Positions 1 through 11,499 of a DNA stretch of 64,000 bases are shown piece after piece; the stretch's first letter is position 1, and every line of letters begins with the position of its first letter. The notes under the pieces are model-generated. The model saw only the letters and a program-made list of their open reading frames with translations. It did not search any database and was not told the DNA's origin. Both the position numbers and the translations under genes were made by a program. Source of the stretch: Blasia pusilla (Eukaryota; Marchantiophyta; Marchantiopsida; Blasiales); NCBI GenBank assembly GCA_050084515.1, contig CM114274.1, forward strand, positions 41,540,001 to 41,604,000, given 5' to 3'.

Positions 1-435
1 TCTATCACGCTTGTTACTCGACCAAGTTTGTCAAAGAAAGGAAATTAGGGATGATGGAGTGGGCAATTAAGGAAGGCAATGGGAAATGAAGGGAATTGTC
101 CTTTACTCTAATTTGATTTATGCGAGGTAAATTGACCTCTTGTAGAATCTTCTAAGTTTGATTAGGGCCTCTACATGTAAATTTTTTTTCATGGCCGGGC
201 AAGCTATCAAGTGCATCATCTTGGTTCAAGTGTTTCTACTTGGTGTTGATTAAGCCTTTATTTTGAGATGCACATTTTTCTTTTCTCTAGAAGTGATATG
301 TTCCTGCATCCTGGTATGGATGCAGGAACACGAACGAGAGAAAGCCAAATTCAAAGCAAAACTGGTGGAGGTTGATCGCATTGCAAAAAGTCACCAGAAG
401 TTCAAGTTCAGCAAAGCACATCTGAAGGACGCTGA
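1..435. other. Unassigned sequence left of copia element 1, with a short hairpin
   Basis: I recognise no gene here. A 75-residue open frame at 263-490 on the plus strand has a Glu/Lys-rich stretch (about residues 20-58), but no start context or domain supports it. The region contains a perfect 13-bp inverted repeat, 299-311 with 318-330, separated by 6 nt. The bases at 331-435 lie between this hairpin and the next one at 436-472, so the segment may be filler DNA at the copia breakpoint. Confidence 0.3.
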
Positions 436-472
436 GATGAGGTATATATGGTTGAGCCATATATACCTCATC
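436..472. repeat. Perfect 16-bp hairpin at the truncated end of copia element 1
   Basis: The arms are 436-451 and 457-472 with a 5-nt loop (ttgag). One arm lies inside the minus-strand reverse-transcriptase frame, where it encodes Asp-Glu-Val-Tyr-Met. The copia reading frame stops being recognisable just beyond it. The other arm is an exact inverted copy. The hairpin therefore looks like a fold-back made when the element was truncated, rather than an original part of it. Confidence 0.7.
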
Positions 473-3316
473 GTATATATCTCCATTTAATAAGGCATTC
501 TTTACATCTATATGATGTAATCTTCACTTCTTACTTATTGCAACTACAACCACTGTTTTTGTAGTCGCCATCTTTGCAACACGGTTAAATATTTCCTCAT
601 AATCAATGTCATATTATTGTGCATAACCTTTAGCCACCAATCTCGCTTTGTATTTGTTAATTTTATCATCTTCATTGCCTTTGATTTTGTAAACCCATTT
701 GCAACCAAGAGCTTCTTTATCGTAAGGTATATCAACCAGCTCCGAGATCTATTGATGTCTTAATACAGCAAGCTCTTCCTCCATAGCTTCAATCCATTCG
801 ACTTTACTTGCCACTTCTTCAAAATAACTTGGCTCCTATTCTTGAAGGATAATCATCAAATATGCATGATATGTCACAAGGAAACCTTCATGTATAAATC
901 TATGAGCATGATGTGTGACTCTACTTGATCTACAAAGTTTTTGTTCAGAAGTAGATGCCTCTTACACTTGACTCGAGCTCTGACTTGCGTCAACATACTA
1001 AATACATACTCTTCCTATCCATGGACTCATAGATTTAACTAACGAATCTAGTACCTCTCCTAATCTTGCACTAGTATTGGGAATTTGAAGGCAATGTATG
1101 TTGGTTTACAATCATATTTTCTCCTTCAATAGACGAGTTTAGAGATGGAATAGGCTCAAATGGAGCATACCCTGACTTTAGCTCATCAAAGACAATCTTA
1201 CGACTAATAATAAATTTCCTAAAGGATGGAATGTAACACTTATACCCCTTAGTTCGATGAGCGTAAGCAATGAATATACATCTTTTGTATTTGGGATCTA
1301 ATTTTTGATGTCTTTCAGAAGGAACATGAGCATAACAAATATAACTAAATTCTTTTAAGAAAAAAAAATCATGTTTCCTTCCTCTAAAGATTTCGAATGG
1401 AGTTTTATTATGAACTCATGTTGTTTGAGTTTGATTGATTAAGAAGATTACACACGCTATAACCTATGCCCAATACATATTAGACATGTTCTTCTCATTC
1501 ATCATAGCTCGTGCCGCCTCAGCAATATGTCGATTCTTCCTCTCAGTCATTTTTTTTGGTTATGGAATGTAATGGCATGTCACTTGACGTTGGATGTTAT
1601 TCTAGCGTAAGTATTCATCAAACTCTGTTAAAAGATACTCTTCTTCTCCATCATAACGCAATTTCATAATATGTTCTCCAATATGCTTCACTATTAGAAC
1701 TCTTAATGTTTAGAATATTAGACATACCTCTCATTTGGCTTTTAGAAAGTATATTCATATATATCTAGAGAAGTCATCAATAAATGAAACAAAGTACTGC
1801 AATCATTGAGGCTATGTTGTGATGTGATGTTGTCCACACTTCATTATGAATCAACTCCAATATCTTGGATGCTCTTTTACTTTGCTTTAGAAATGGAATT
1901 CTATCTTGTTTTCGAAGTTGGCTAACAGGACATACTTCTAAGATAATAAGACTCGCTAATTTAGGAGGTCCTATTACTATATTAGATTCACGAAAGACTC
2001 TGTAATCTTTGAAAATTCATATGTCCAATTCTCTAATGCCACACATTTACATATATGATTTGTTGGTCAGTTTGACCATACATTGTTGTTTAGATCTTTA
2101 GCATGAAAACATCTAATTTGAACATTCTAACAGATCTAGTTCCTTTGGCTATTAGAGTCTAGTCATTCATTGTATCAATGTAACAACCATTTGTGTTAAA
2201 CTTTACTTGATAACCCTGTTCTACTATGTGTCCTACAAAGATCAAGTTTCTTGCAATGGTAGAAACATAGAAAACATTTCCAAGAACACAAAGACCATAT
2301 GATGCTATTGGAGCTTTACCAATACGCGTGATATGATGCTAAGTGTCATTACCTATGAGCACAATTATAGGATCTTTCGCCGGCTTCATACTACTAAACC
2401 GTTTAGCTCATGAGGTTATATGATTTGATGCACCAAAATCAATATATCAATTTTTTGTCGAGTCTTTCTTGACCATTGCTCCTATATGATGAGACATGAT
2501 CAAGAGATGCTGAATTTTTGAAATTTTTTTTCTTGATAATGCCTTAATGTTGTTGCTCCACATAGATTTTGTTGCTATTAGGCTCTTATTCTCATATCTG
2601 CTTTCTTCTTAAAGTAAAACTTTGCATAGAGATCCTTTATCCAATAGTAATTCGAAGATCCAGGGACCCTTTGCTGTTGACCTTGACCCCAACGGTTTCC
2701 ACCATTATCACCTTGTGATTGTATCTTGTACTAATTCGTAGTTGATTGAATGACATTATATTGAGTGTCTCTTCCTCCATATGTTTGATATCCACCACGA
2801 CCACAGAAGCTTCTATCACGACCCCTGCCTTTGTTTGATCCATAACCTGCCAATAACGTACTCTCTTGTAGACTAGACGAGCTACCACTGCCTACTAGGA
2901 TCATTTCTTCATTGATTAACAATGGGATTAACTCTTGAGAGGTTGGATACTTCTCTCTCGTAGAGATAGAGATCTCAAAGGATTTGTAAACCTTTGGAAG
3001 GCCTTAAAGAGTGAAAAAAATTAGATCATCTTCTCCTATCACTGCAATGTTATTCAAGTGATCAATAATTATATTTACCCGACACCCTTTGTCGTCGTTC
3101 TGACCGATGCGGACCCAGATAGCTAAATCGATCGGAAAAGCCCTAAAAAATGCCTCCAAAGTTTTATTATTGTCAAAGCTCCACGTGAAATCTGCACCCA
3201 GTGAACTCTAAACAAAAGGTCTTTCCCCCAAACTGAAATTGTGCCTTCTCTTACCAATCTTCTCTCCTCAAACACCAAGAATTTCAAATGATGTTCTCAT
3301 ATTGTTTTGATACTAT
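450..3316 (-). mobile_element. Degenerate Ty1/copia retrotransposon 1 (gag to start of reverse transcriptase)
   Basis: Read on the minus strand, copia domains follow in the order of the family. The gag core lies around 3080-2900, with a segment like LPKVYKSFEISISTREKYPT. A Gly/Arg-rich nucleocapsid-like stretch follows at about 2870-2740. A protease-like segment at about 2470-2420 keeps an Ile-Asp-Phe-Gly-Ala-Ser core where the family has Asp-Ser/Thr-Gly-Ala. A GAG-pre-integrase and integrase region spans about 2050-1500. The start of the reverse transcriptase lies at about 730-450, with KWVYKIK and KARLVAKGYAQ type motifs. Many stop codons and frameshifts make it non-functional. The rest of the reverse transcriptase, RNase H and the downstream LTR are missing, cut at about 450 beside a hairpin. 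Confidence 0.85.
3304..3315 (-). other. Primer-binding site of copia element 1
   Basis: On the minus strand the sequence tagtatcaaaac follows one base after an LTR-like end (...ttgaca). It resembles the usual plant copia primer site tggtatcagagc, which is complementary to initiator methionine tRNA, with 9 of 12 positions agreeing. Its place between the gag region and the LTR-like sequence fits this role. Confidence 0.6.
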
Positions 3317-3700
3317 GTCAAAAACTGCTAAATAAGCATAATTTGTGGAAAACAATTCTCACTCTCATACACTACCATGGAGAATGAGTGGATGCTCGTC
3401 CGCTTCTCAATTATATAGGTTATGTACAAGAAAACTTAATTCTAATCTTAACCATAGTCTCAAGTTAGACTAATTGTGATTAACTAACCCTAGTTAAGAT
3501 AATCGCGCTTAATAGACTAACCAAGATTAAGCTTTGCTACTTCGTGTAAATACCAAATGTAGCAGTTTAGGTATCTCATGATCTTGACTGTAACTCAATC
3601 TTCAATAGGTGTGGCTAACCTATGTCGCTTGCAATAGTAACTCCACAAATTTTCCCTCAACTCTCTAGATGTCTATCATATCCATCCAACCATATAACTC
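3317..3700 (-). repeat. Probable 5' LTR of copia element 1, right boundary uncertain
   Basis: The LTR would begin (plus-strand coordinates) at the tgtc of 3317, directly beside the primer-binding site, and extend rightwards. On the minus strand a TATA box (tatataa, 3411-3417) lies about 95 bases upstream of the LTR end, as expected for a copia promoter. I cannot fix the far end because no second LTR is present for comparison. The value 3700 is a guess. Confidence 0.45.
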
Positions 3701-4034
3701 CAACTGCACCATGTGCTTCTACTACCCCCTACTCTGACTCCATCAGGTCTGGTCTCTATGTGGTAAGCTAGATAACCAAGTACCCCACTCACCATGTCAC
3801 TCAGCCAACTACATCGACTTCAACCTTGTCGCCTAACCTACTACGCTCTTGGCTCCATCACGTCCCGTGTTGTCGTATCTTCTCGCTCCATGTGCAACTC
3901 TTTCCCGATACGTCCAACTCAACTTCGTATGCGGCCCTATTATCGCAGTGTTTATACATGTGAAATAGTCGATGTGACACGTCAAGTAAATAAAACGCAC
4001 ACAACCGGATAGTCATCGTACTTTATTTGCGACG
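3701..4034. other. CT-rich sequence without a supported gene
   Basis: The plus strand is rich in C and T, with scattered ccaac/ccatc strings and a 72-residue open frame at 3794-4012. That frame has no recognisable domain, and its composition is what CT-rich DNA gives by chance. It could be LTR or leader sequence of a retroelement. Confidence 0.25.
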
Positions 4035-4112
4035 ACTATTCGATCGTGTCAAGTCAAGTTTAGAATATAGTATGCAGGTATATTCTAAACTTGACTCGAC
4101 GACATCGAATCA
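4035..4112. repeat. Long hairpin with a perfect 18-bp stem
   Basis: Positions 4052-4069 pair exactly with 4079-4096 around a 9-nt loop. The pairing continues imperfectly outward, because a gacgac...ttcgat string on the left matches cgacgac...atcgaa on the right. The whole stem covers about 75 bases. It could be a fold-back mutation footprint, the middle of a small inverted-repeat element, or a microRNA-like precursor. Confidence 0.65.
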
Positions 4113-5727
4113 TACCACAAGTAATTCCTTGATCTAAGTCGAGACTTGGAGCTTTAGAAGTCTAAGCTAGAAGATCCTATAAGGAAAGTCGTAGTAAAGC
4201 CTGATTGGGACATCATGTAATACTTATGTGGAAATTATAAGTGTGAGCCAAGAAGAAATATGAAGGCTATACTCCCGTAAAGGAAGAATAAGACTTCTGA
4301 AGTTAAAAAGGAAAGAAGATGGAAGGTGAAAGTCAATTACAGGGAGCTGTCGTCCAAAAAGTTACGGTTTCATTGGAATCTTCTGGATGGACAAAGAATC
4401 TTGGTAAATATTTGGTCAAGATCAAATCTCAAGGAAAGAGGAGATAATGACTTGAGTAAAATTCACCAAGTTGTAAGAGTGACCAAGGAAGAAGGAAAAG
4501 TCTCTACCATTCAAAGAGAGCCAAATGGCAAAAGCCCCTTAGAGGTGAATTGGAAGGATAAGTTAGAGGAGACTAAAACACGTTTTGGAGGAGGAAATGA
4601 AAATAATTTTAGAAGATAAGGACGCATTGCAAAACCACAAAGAAGAGCCTTTCGCGATATAAGGTTTGAGAGCGCGATTAGAAATAGAGAGCACAGGAAA
4701 AGCTGTCAAGTGAAGAGGAAAAGTTGTTTTAAAGCTTTTTAAGAGTTATATTTGTGAGTGCAAGGATATTGAGATTCCATTGAAAAGGTGAGAAGACAAA
4801 AGTTCTATCTGAATTTGAATCACCTCATTATCATTTCTACAACTCTCAAAAAGTGAGATTAAGATCTAGAACAATTGATTGTTGAGTGAAGTTGTGTGCA
4901 ATCAAGAGATCAAGGAGGAGATTGAAGAGGGAAATTTTTGACATCTTGGAGAATTTAGGAGATAAGAGATAAGATCAGTGCTTCACTCTATTTTCACAAT
5001 AATTTTTTTTGGGATCGGAAGAAGAATGAAAGCAAGGAGTCTTTGAAGCCTGCCGGGTTTGATAGTTGGGTTTTAAAGCCTTGGGTCTTGACCTTTGATG
5101 ATCATATTGAGTGGTCTTCTTATTAAGGAGAACTGAGAATTTTATATGTCAAATTTCAGATTTATAATTGAAAGTGATTTGAGTGGTGCATGGAAAAATG
5201 CTTTACTTCCAAAAGTTTCAATTTTTTGAATAATGGTCACCGTTTAGTAATATTTTCCACCACATCTACCTAGAGGTGTCTTCCGCCTTGATGGTGTCAT
5301 CTTGCAGCTTGCTCTCCCAGTGAACTAGCGTGTGTCCCTATGGAGGGACCTCTCCGCTCAACCTCGGCTTCCTTTTACACTCAGGGTATGCTCACCACCC
5401 TATGCGTGGGCTCCCTTGTGCCATAATCATGCCTTCCTTACACGCGTCCCTATGACACATCTTGCCAAACGTAGCTCCATGCCACCCCCAATGCGCCTCC
5501 TTATGAGTCTAGCCCAACCGCATCCTTAACTCATATTCCCTAGCTACTCGCGGCTATCTCCTCAACTAGTAGCCCTACGTACAACCACACGGTTTTTATT
5601 TTATTCTTTATGCATCCTTACTAGCCCAAACTCACGCTCTTTTCCAACGCCCTCCTAGCTTCTTCCTTCCAACTCTATTGACTCCTTGCACACATCCCTA
5701 CTGGCTGGGACCAGGGTCTGGGGAGTT
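4113..5727. other. Purine-rich then CT-rich region without a supported gene
   Basis: From about 4200 to 4990 the plus strand is strongly purine-rich. It holds a 97-residue Lys/Glu-rich open frame (4326-4619) that resembles an untranslated or linker part of a retrotransposon more than a gene. From 5270 to 5680 it turns CT-rich. I find no domain, splice signals or paralogue within the window. Confidence 0.3.
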
Positions 5728-6170
5728 TTTTTGTAACAACCGGTACATTTCCGGTCTCTACAAACCCGAGCGGAAATTTTCAAAATTTTCTTCATTCCAG
5801 CCGGCTAAACAGATACGAATACGAAGGACACCCTCCCCGAGCCCTCGGTTTTTGGCCGGTAATTGACGACCTGATTCGGCAATTCTCAAATTCTACAGGC
5901 CAGCTCAACACGTAACGCCGATTCTCCCCGGACGTTGGCTGGGACAGCCCGCGTCCTTATGCAAAGCTCTCGAGTCCCAAGCCTACGTGGCCCTATACGT
6001 ATCACGTACCTGGCACGTACGTTTGTACCTGGGAGAATTGGTTTCATCTCTCCCTTCGCGCTTCTGACGCTCGTTGTTTCACGACCGACCCTTTCAAACT
6101 ATCGGTTACAAATGTTGATAATCCGAATCTCAGTGACTTTATAGTAAACCTATGACCGGATAGTTTTACT
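5728..6170 (+). repeat. Possible solo LTR, beginning tgtaacaacc
   Basis: The segment begins with tgtaacaaccgg, a start often seen in plant Ty3/gypsy LTRs. It is clearly more GC-rich than its surroundings and has no coding capacity beyond short chance frames. No second copy, primer site or polypurine tract is visible, so both the assignment and the right end are tentative. Confidence 0.3.
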
Positions 6171-6479
6171 TTCCATCATCCTCAATGCCACAAAAATGTT
6201 GATGTAATAAAGTTGGGCTACACTATGTTTAAGATTCAAGATAGTCCCTACTAATTAGGAGTTGGCAGAGAATGGGCACTTGGGAAGGACCACTAGTCCC
6301 TTCTCCAAGAGTTTTATCCCTTGGATGTTCCTCCCCTTGTTCCTCATTTCCAATTTAGTGCCAACAAGGCAAACGAGATAGTGTTGAGAGGGTGAACCTC
6401 CATACTCTGGTTTTATATGGAACGTGGTCAACCACGTCACAGAGCTGATGTGGTTCCGCGCCCTTATCCAGTTTTTACT

Positions 6480-7205
6480 TAGTAAGATCTTGTAACCTAG
6501 TTCATAGTTATACTAAATAGCCCCCTTGCCATATCTAACTCTTCTTTCCGCATACTCACGTCACTTTCTGCTGTTCGACGACACTACCCTTGCCGCCACA
6601 CTTTGTGCTATACTTGGCTGCTCGCTCTCATCAATCACCAACGAAATCTACGAAAAACCGACAGCGCATCTGCGCATGGCCTTCCGAGCGAAAAACAAAT
6701 CTAAACCCATGTCTCCAAGAGCTCCCAACCAAGGCAACTCGCTTGCCTACTTGCAACAAAAAATTCCCCTCTGCCCCTTTGCATCTTTCTCATGTAAAAA
6801 TAAGAACAGAAAGGGCACACTCGACCTAAAACTCCACTCCTCAGTCTACATCGGCAAATTGAGCCTCCTCCACCTTGTGATGTTAAGGAAACTGGACGCT
6901 AACATCCTGGTCCTAACTCACACACACAAGTAAGAATGGTGCTCTAACGGCCCAACATGAGAAAGATGGCTTGGGAAAGCCATCTCTCTCCCTTATATAG
7001 GTGTGAGAAGAGCCAAAAGGCCATTCCCTTAAAAATAGCAATCCTTCTCGTAGCCTGCGCACACAAGTTACCATGGGCGGGTAACCTGTTGAACAAGTTA
7101 CCTAGCTGTGAAAGTCGTCCGAAAACAAAGTTTCCGACACAACGAACCTATCCTCAATCTCATCCAACACATCGGGATGGAGTTACACTCAAAATAGTCC
7201 GCTAG
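6480..7205 (+). other. Unassigned sequence with a TATA box; possible retroelement leader
   Basis: Open frames at 6526-6933 (135 residues) and 6957-7205 (82 residues) show no domain I recognise. A good TATA element (ttatatagg) lies at about 6992-7000, followed by a C/A-rich leader-like stretch. This is a typical look for the promoter part of an LTR, but no matching second LTR is in the window. Confidence 0.25.
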
Positions 7206-7290
7206 CTCTCAATGATGTCGCCACGATAGATCTCTATGTATTGGCTACTAAGATGTAACAAGAAAGGATGCTGAGAGCTTGGCAGGTGTT

Positions 7291-7608
7291 GGAACTTGGA
7301 GGAGCACTCAAAGGGCCACAAATTGGAGACGGTAGCTACCGTTCTTCCTGAATCGGGAGGAGATTGTGTAGGAGCTACACGTGAGTCATAAGCCGCTTTA
7401 TGGAATGTAGCAAGCAAATCCAAGTATCTTGAGCGCATAAATTCCTTGATTTTTTAAGAATGGTTGCAGGTCTTAGATGGTCGTCGAGACAGAAGAAGGT
7501 GGAGAGGTGCTAGAGCTGAAGGCCAACTTGGAAGAGCACCCAAAGGGCCAAAAACTAGAGATGGTTACTGCTGTCCTTGCTGAATCGGGCGGAGACTATG
7601 GAGGAGCT
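7291..7608 (+). repeat. Direct duplication, two 86-bp copies 232 bp apart
   Basis: Copy 1 (7291-7376) and copy 2 (7523-7608) share runs such as gcac(t/c)caaagggcca and ctgaatcggg(a/c)ggaga. In one plus-strand frame both encode a similar peptide (Asn-Leu-Glu-Glu-His ... Glu-Ser-Gly-Gly-Asp), with substitutions mostly at silent or conservative sites. This suggests remnants of a once coding repeat. The parent gene is not recognised. Confidence 0.6.
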
Positions 7609-7827
7609 GAACCTCAATCCGAGTCAAGCTTCTTGTCATAGGAGTAGAGCTACATTATGCTACATGGACATCACAATAGTACCATATATGAACGATTTAG
7701 TAGAGCTAAGAGACTCTCACATAACCTACTATAGAGACATACATTTGTAACCGTCCTTTAAGATGAATGTTGTGTGGATATTCTTTTAGATTATGAGTTG
7801 AAATATTAAATACTCTTATGTCATAAT

Positions 7828-7933
7828 ATGATGGCTTTGTTATTTTGATATGCATGCATGAGTTATTCTTCTTGTATATTATGATGGTTATGTTATTTTG
7901 ATATGCATGCATGAGTTATTCTTCTTATATATT
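7828..7933. repeat. Tandem duplication of a 53-bp unit
   Basis: Two adjacent copies, 7828-7880 and 7881-7933, differ at only a few bases. Each contains the palindrome tgcatgca. The low divergence points to a recent duplication. No gene overlaps it. Confidence 0.85.
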
Positions 7934-9599
7934 AATTCTTTGTTTGAGATTTTTGTTTAGGTTAATTCCTCTCTTTCACTATTTTTTGGTTGGGTAGCTC
8001 CTTGTAGACGCATTCATTGGGGCTATTTTTGGGACTTATGAAGATGATTTTTTTGATAGTGTCTTTTTCTTGCTCTACAGTCTTATTCATTAGGGATAAT
8101 TGTTTTTTGGATGTGGTGCTTTTACTTCAATTTTGTTTTATGAGTTTCATCCATGAATCTATTTTTGGTGTGGAGATTGATAAGGAATAGGATCCTCAAA
8201 TTGTAATATACCATATCTCCTTACCTTAGCATAAGCTTACTAATATGGATTGACTAACCAATTTTTTGGTGGATGGAAAGAATCCAAATAAGTAGTAGAA
8301 ACTTTTGTTACTCAAAAAGAAATAAACCCAAATAAGTTATGCTCTTCCCTCTTATACATGTTTTAAGGGAAATGTAAACATTTTGAAAAGGGAATCTAGT
8401 GTATGTAAAAAATTTCAAGTTAAGTTAGGGATCTATTATAGGTTGGATTACTCTTTTACTAAGTTTGAAGAGAGTATTTAACTAGTAGGTTCACTTAAAT
8501 GATTGAGAATTTTTGTTTGTTCTTCCTTAGTGTACTAAGCTCAATTTTAATTCACATTATTCTCTTTAGAAAGCATAGAGAGGGAGGAGTGAGTTGAAAA
8601 AAAATGTTTAAAACATAAAGTTTATAAGTAGGAATTTTTTAAGCTGAAAATATTCCCAAGTTAGCTATTGTTTGGATCAATAGCTTTAAGGAGTATTTTT
8701 GAAGTTGATTGTGTCTTTATTTTCCATTGAAAAAAATCTAGTAGATACCATTCAAAAAACTTTAGATTTTTGGAAAAAGAAACTCAATAATATTATAACT
8801 TTCACTAAAAGCACGTAGAGATTTGAATACAAAATGAAAAATATTAATGTATTCCCTATAGCTTCCAAAGAATATATATGATGATTTCTTCTTTCTTCAT
8901 GGATGCCTTATATTCAATACTAATATCTATAATGATTCTAAAATATAATCTTGGAAGTACTACGGATATGGAAGATTGACTAAGCTCATGAACTTGATCT
9001 TAGTTCCTTCAACATTCATCCTATCCTCAACCAATATTATCAATCACTCTTCAACAATGTTACTAACTCTTTATTTCACATCACAACACAATCCTCCCAA
9101 CATGGTGGTAACATCCATCCATATTCCAAAAATATGAATAGATCACCCATGCATATACATAACAAAATCAAAGTAAAATATATTCACACCAACACCAAGT
9201 TGCACAACATACATTTTAATGAATGTAAGTACCAATTTCCACAATGTACACATGACCCTTTTGAACCATACAATCATGTCCCTCCATGACATGTGCATAA
9301 TTAGATGTTATCCATTGAGTCCTTGTTGGACTCCAAACGATAATATTTGGTGCAATGTAAAATTATGTCCCCTTCACCACCATGTTGTAATTATACATAA
9401 TCTTCGAAATGGAACCTCCTAATCCTTGGATGCTAACCTACTACACAAATGATCTTTTAACTCAAGGTACCCCTCTTGATATCTTAGCAATACTTAAGTT
9501 TTCAAATATCATATTAATCTAAATTTAGTGAGTTTGCTAAGTTCTAATATTACTAACTTAAACATACTAGTAAGATACTAGGGGACTTCTACTATGGAG
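7934..9599. other. AT-rich sequence without a supported gene
   Basis: Long T- and A-rich runs and many stops in all frames. I see no domain, repeat unit or RNA gene. It is probably old retroelement debris, since a copia remnant follows directly. Confidence 0.4.
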
Positions 9600-9689
9600 A
9601 ATTATGGGCCTTATCAAAGTGGAATTAGAAGTCTTGTTTGGGCATTGTATGCACAAGAAATTGCTTATGGAGGATATGGTATATTCCTT

Positions 9690-10050
9690 TCCTATACTTG
9701 ACTGCAAGGCTACTCATACTTCTAAGATAGGATATTATTTCATTCTAAGAAGCAATTAGGCCAAGAAGAAGCAACAAGATTTTGCCTTATGACTTTCAAA
9801 GGTCACAAAGGTGAGTGAATAAGCTAATATGGCTCTTGAAGTTATTCATATATATAGGTTATGTTCAATACTTAAGAAAAATTGGAGAAACATCATATTG
9901 TGAAGAATAACTTGAACTTGTGCATGTCCTAGATCATCCTCCTACAAATAAGATGGTAGTTGATATTCTCACATAAAGCACATGTTTATTTGCTTTAGTA
10001 ACCATGGGGTTGATAGATGGAACCTTAAAGAGCTATGGAAGTGTTGAAAT
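9690..10050 (+). mobile_element. Remnant of a copia RNase H domain
   Basis: Plus-strand frames with several stops and shifts match the C-terminal RNase H of copia polyproteins. A piece around 9715-9770 fits the Ser-Thr-Ser-Gly-Tyr segment of the family. An Ala-x-x-Ala-(Met)-Glu-like segment follows near 9830. The end at 9935-9990 reads HPPTNKMVVDILT, stop, then STCLF. This matches the family's closing motif in which a Pro-Thr-x-x-Met-x-Ala-Asp-Ile-x-Thr-Lys block precedes the terminus. Nothing upstream of RNase H is recognisable. Confidence 0.65.
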
Positions 10051-10860
10051 AATCACATTTCTTCTCTTCCCACTTTTAGCATGAATGAAGATCCAAATCA
10101 CAACTATGTCTTTATAGATCTACTCTACAAGTGTATGGTCATCTATTTCTTATTGCACCCTCTATATTTGACAAGCTGAAATTTCTCTCAACCTTACGTT
10201 GTGTTTGGATTAGGTAATGTGATCCACTCCACATATACTATTTATGAGCTTCTCCCAATTGGAAATTTTTAGACTCTCCTATACTTGTTCCTTTCAAACA
10301 TATGATTCTTCTTTCAACCTCATTAGCCTAAGAGAAAAGTTTTGTAACCAAATTTTCTCATAAGAAATTTTCCTATATTCTTATTCTAGCTCCCGGAGTC
10401 AACCAACCAAGAACTAGCAAGCCAAAATCCATTATCACTAAAATTCATTCTCGAGAACACTACATGTGGAGACCCAATGGCACATCCAAAGTGCAAGAGT
10501 TCCACCAAACTAGACTACGAAAAAATTCATATGACAAAATAAAAAATGAGAACCAGAAGTCAATCAACTTCGCAAAAATATACTTTCAAAATAGCAAGAA
10601 AATTCAGAGAGCCCCAACTCCACAATTCTCTTATCTTCTTAAGCTATAGAGCACAAAATCATGCTGGCTGCCAACAACCTAACCTCTGCCTCCAAACATT
10701 TGGCATGAAAACTCCCATCAACTCCAACACCATGGCGTCTGGGACGACACCATGCTCGAAACCCTAATTTTACAAGTTCAATATTCCTATTTCCAAACGT
10801 TCTTGGGTCTGGAGCAAATCAATCATAGACACGCTCCAAGCTAAAGGCGAATCAAACCTT
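10051..10860. other. No supported gene; 3' flank of the first secreted-protein gene
   Basis: This is AT-rich sequence with short overlapping chance frames (10464-10767). It probably contains the LTR or 3' end belonging to the copia remnant and then the downstream flank of the minus-strand gene at 10883. I could not locate an LTR boundary. Confidence 0.3.
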
Positions 10861-10882
10861 TGATACACCGACGTAGGCAACA

Positions 10883-11245
10883 TCAACAAGGGAAGTCTGA
10901 ATATTTGATGGAATTGACGACTTCCACGTCCGAACTCTTGGAGAAGATACAGTCGCCGCTGGAAACCGGCACTGTGAAGGCCACCTCATTAAGACAAGCA
11001 GAATCGGTAAACCCTGAAAATCGACAGATGATGCCCTTAGAAAAGAAGAGCGAGACTGACTTGGCCTCAACGACGCTGTAACACTCGCCGGAATCTAAAT
11101 CCAGAAGGAGATCGCTTTGATCAGTACAATCTTTGTTCTTGAACACACTAGCAGAAACAGCAGCAGCAGCAAGGCTCGGCAAAAGTAGGAGGATATATAG
11201 CACCAAAAGCGCCATAGTGATGCTTGCTGGCATTCTCCGCTTCAC
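10883..11245 (-). CDS. Small secreted six-cysteine protein, array member 1
   Basis: The 120-residue protein has a basic leader (MKRR), a hydrophobic signal peptide to about residue 28 and a mature part with exactly six cysteines. These sit in the contexts KDC, GEC, IIC, SAC, GDC and the final FPC. The core (EAKSVSLFFS) is shared with members 2 and 5. It probably acts in the apoplast or another secretory compartment with three disulfides. By its two-fold internal pattern I infer a beta/gamma-crystallin-like fold. No function is shown by the sequence itself. The start may instead be Met11 (11215), the position equivalent to the starts of other members. Stop TGA lies directly after the terminal cysteine. 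No intron is needed. Confidence 0.8.
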   Translation of the reverse strand: MKRRMPASITMALLVLYILLLLPSLAAAAVSASVFKNKDCTDQSDLLLDLDSGECYSVVEAKSVSLFFSKGIICRFSGFTDSACLNEVAFTVPVSSGDCIFSKSSDVEVVNSIKYSDFPC

Positions 11246-11257
11246 TTCAAATGTAAT

Positions 11258-11480
11258 GTGTGACTAGATACTCTACAAAACAAAGCGAGAACATGAGCGA
11301 TGTAAGGAAGTAATGAGTGTGCTTTGTGGAATTTGTGCATGTTTTAACCAACCTTAAACCTAACCCTAAACCACAGCATCAACTAGGGTTCATTCGAAAT
11401 GAGTGACTACAAAGCGAGACATTGAGCGTTGTCTGAAGATATACGAGAGTCAGCTATGTGGAACGTGTGTGCATTAAACT
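11258..11480. repeat. Diverged tandem duplication upstream of array member 1
   Basis: Two blocks, about 11258-11350 and 11395-11480, share acaaagcgaga...tgagcg(a/t)tgt and (g)ctttgtggaa/ctatgtggaa followed by tgtgcat. Both lie in the 5' flank of the minus-strand gene at 10883-11245. A telo-box-like string (ctaaccctaaacc, 11354-11366) lies between them. Telo-boxes occur in plant promoters, so this may be regulatory sequence, but that is inference. Confidence 0.5.
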
Positions 11481-11499
11481 TAGCTCCCAGATTCTTCGG

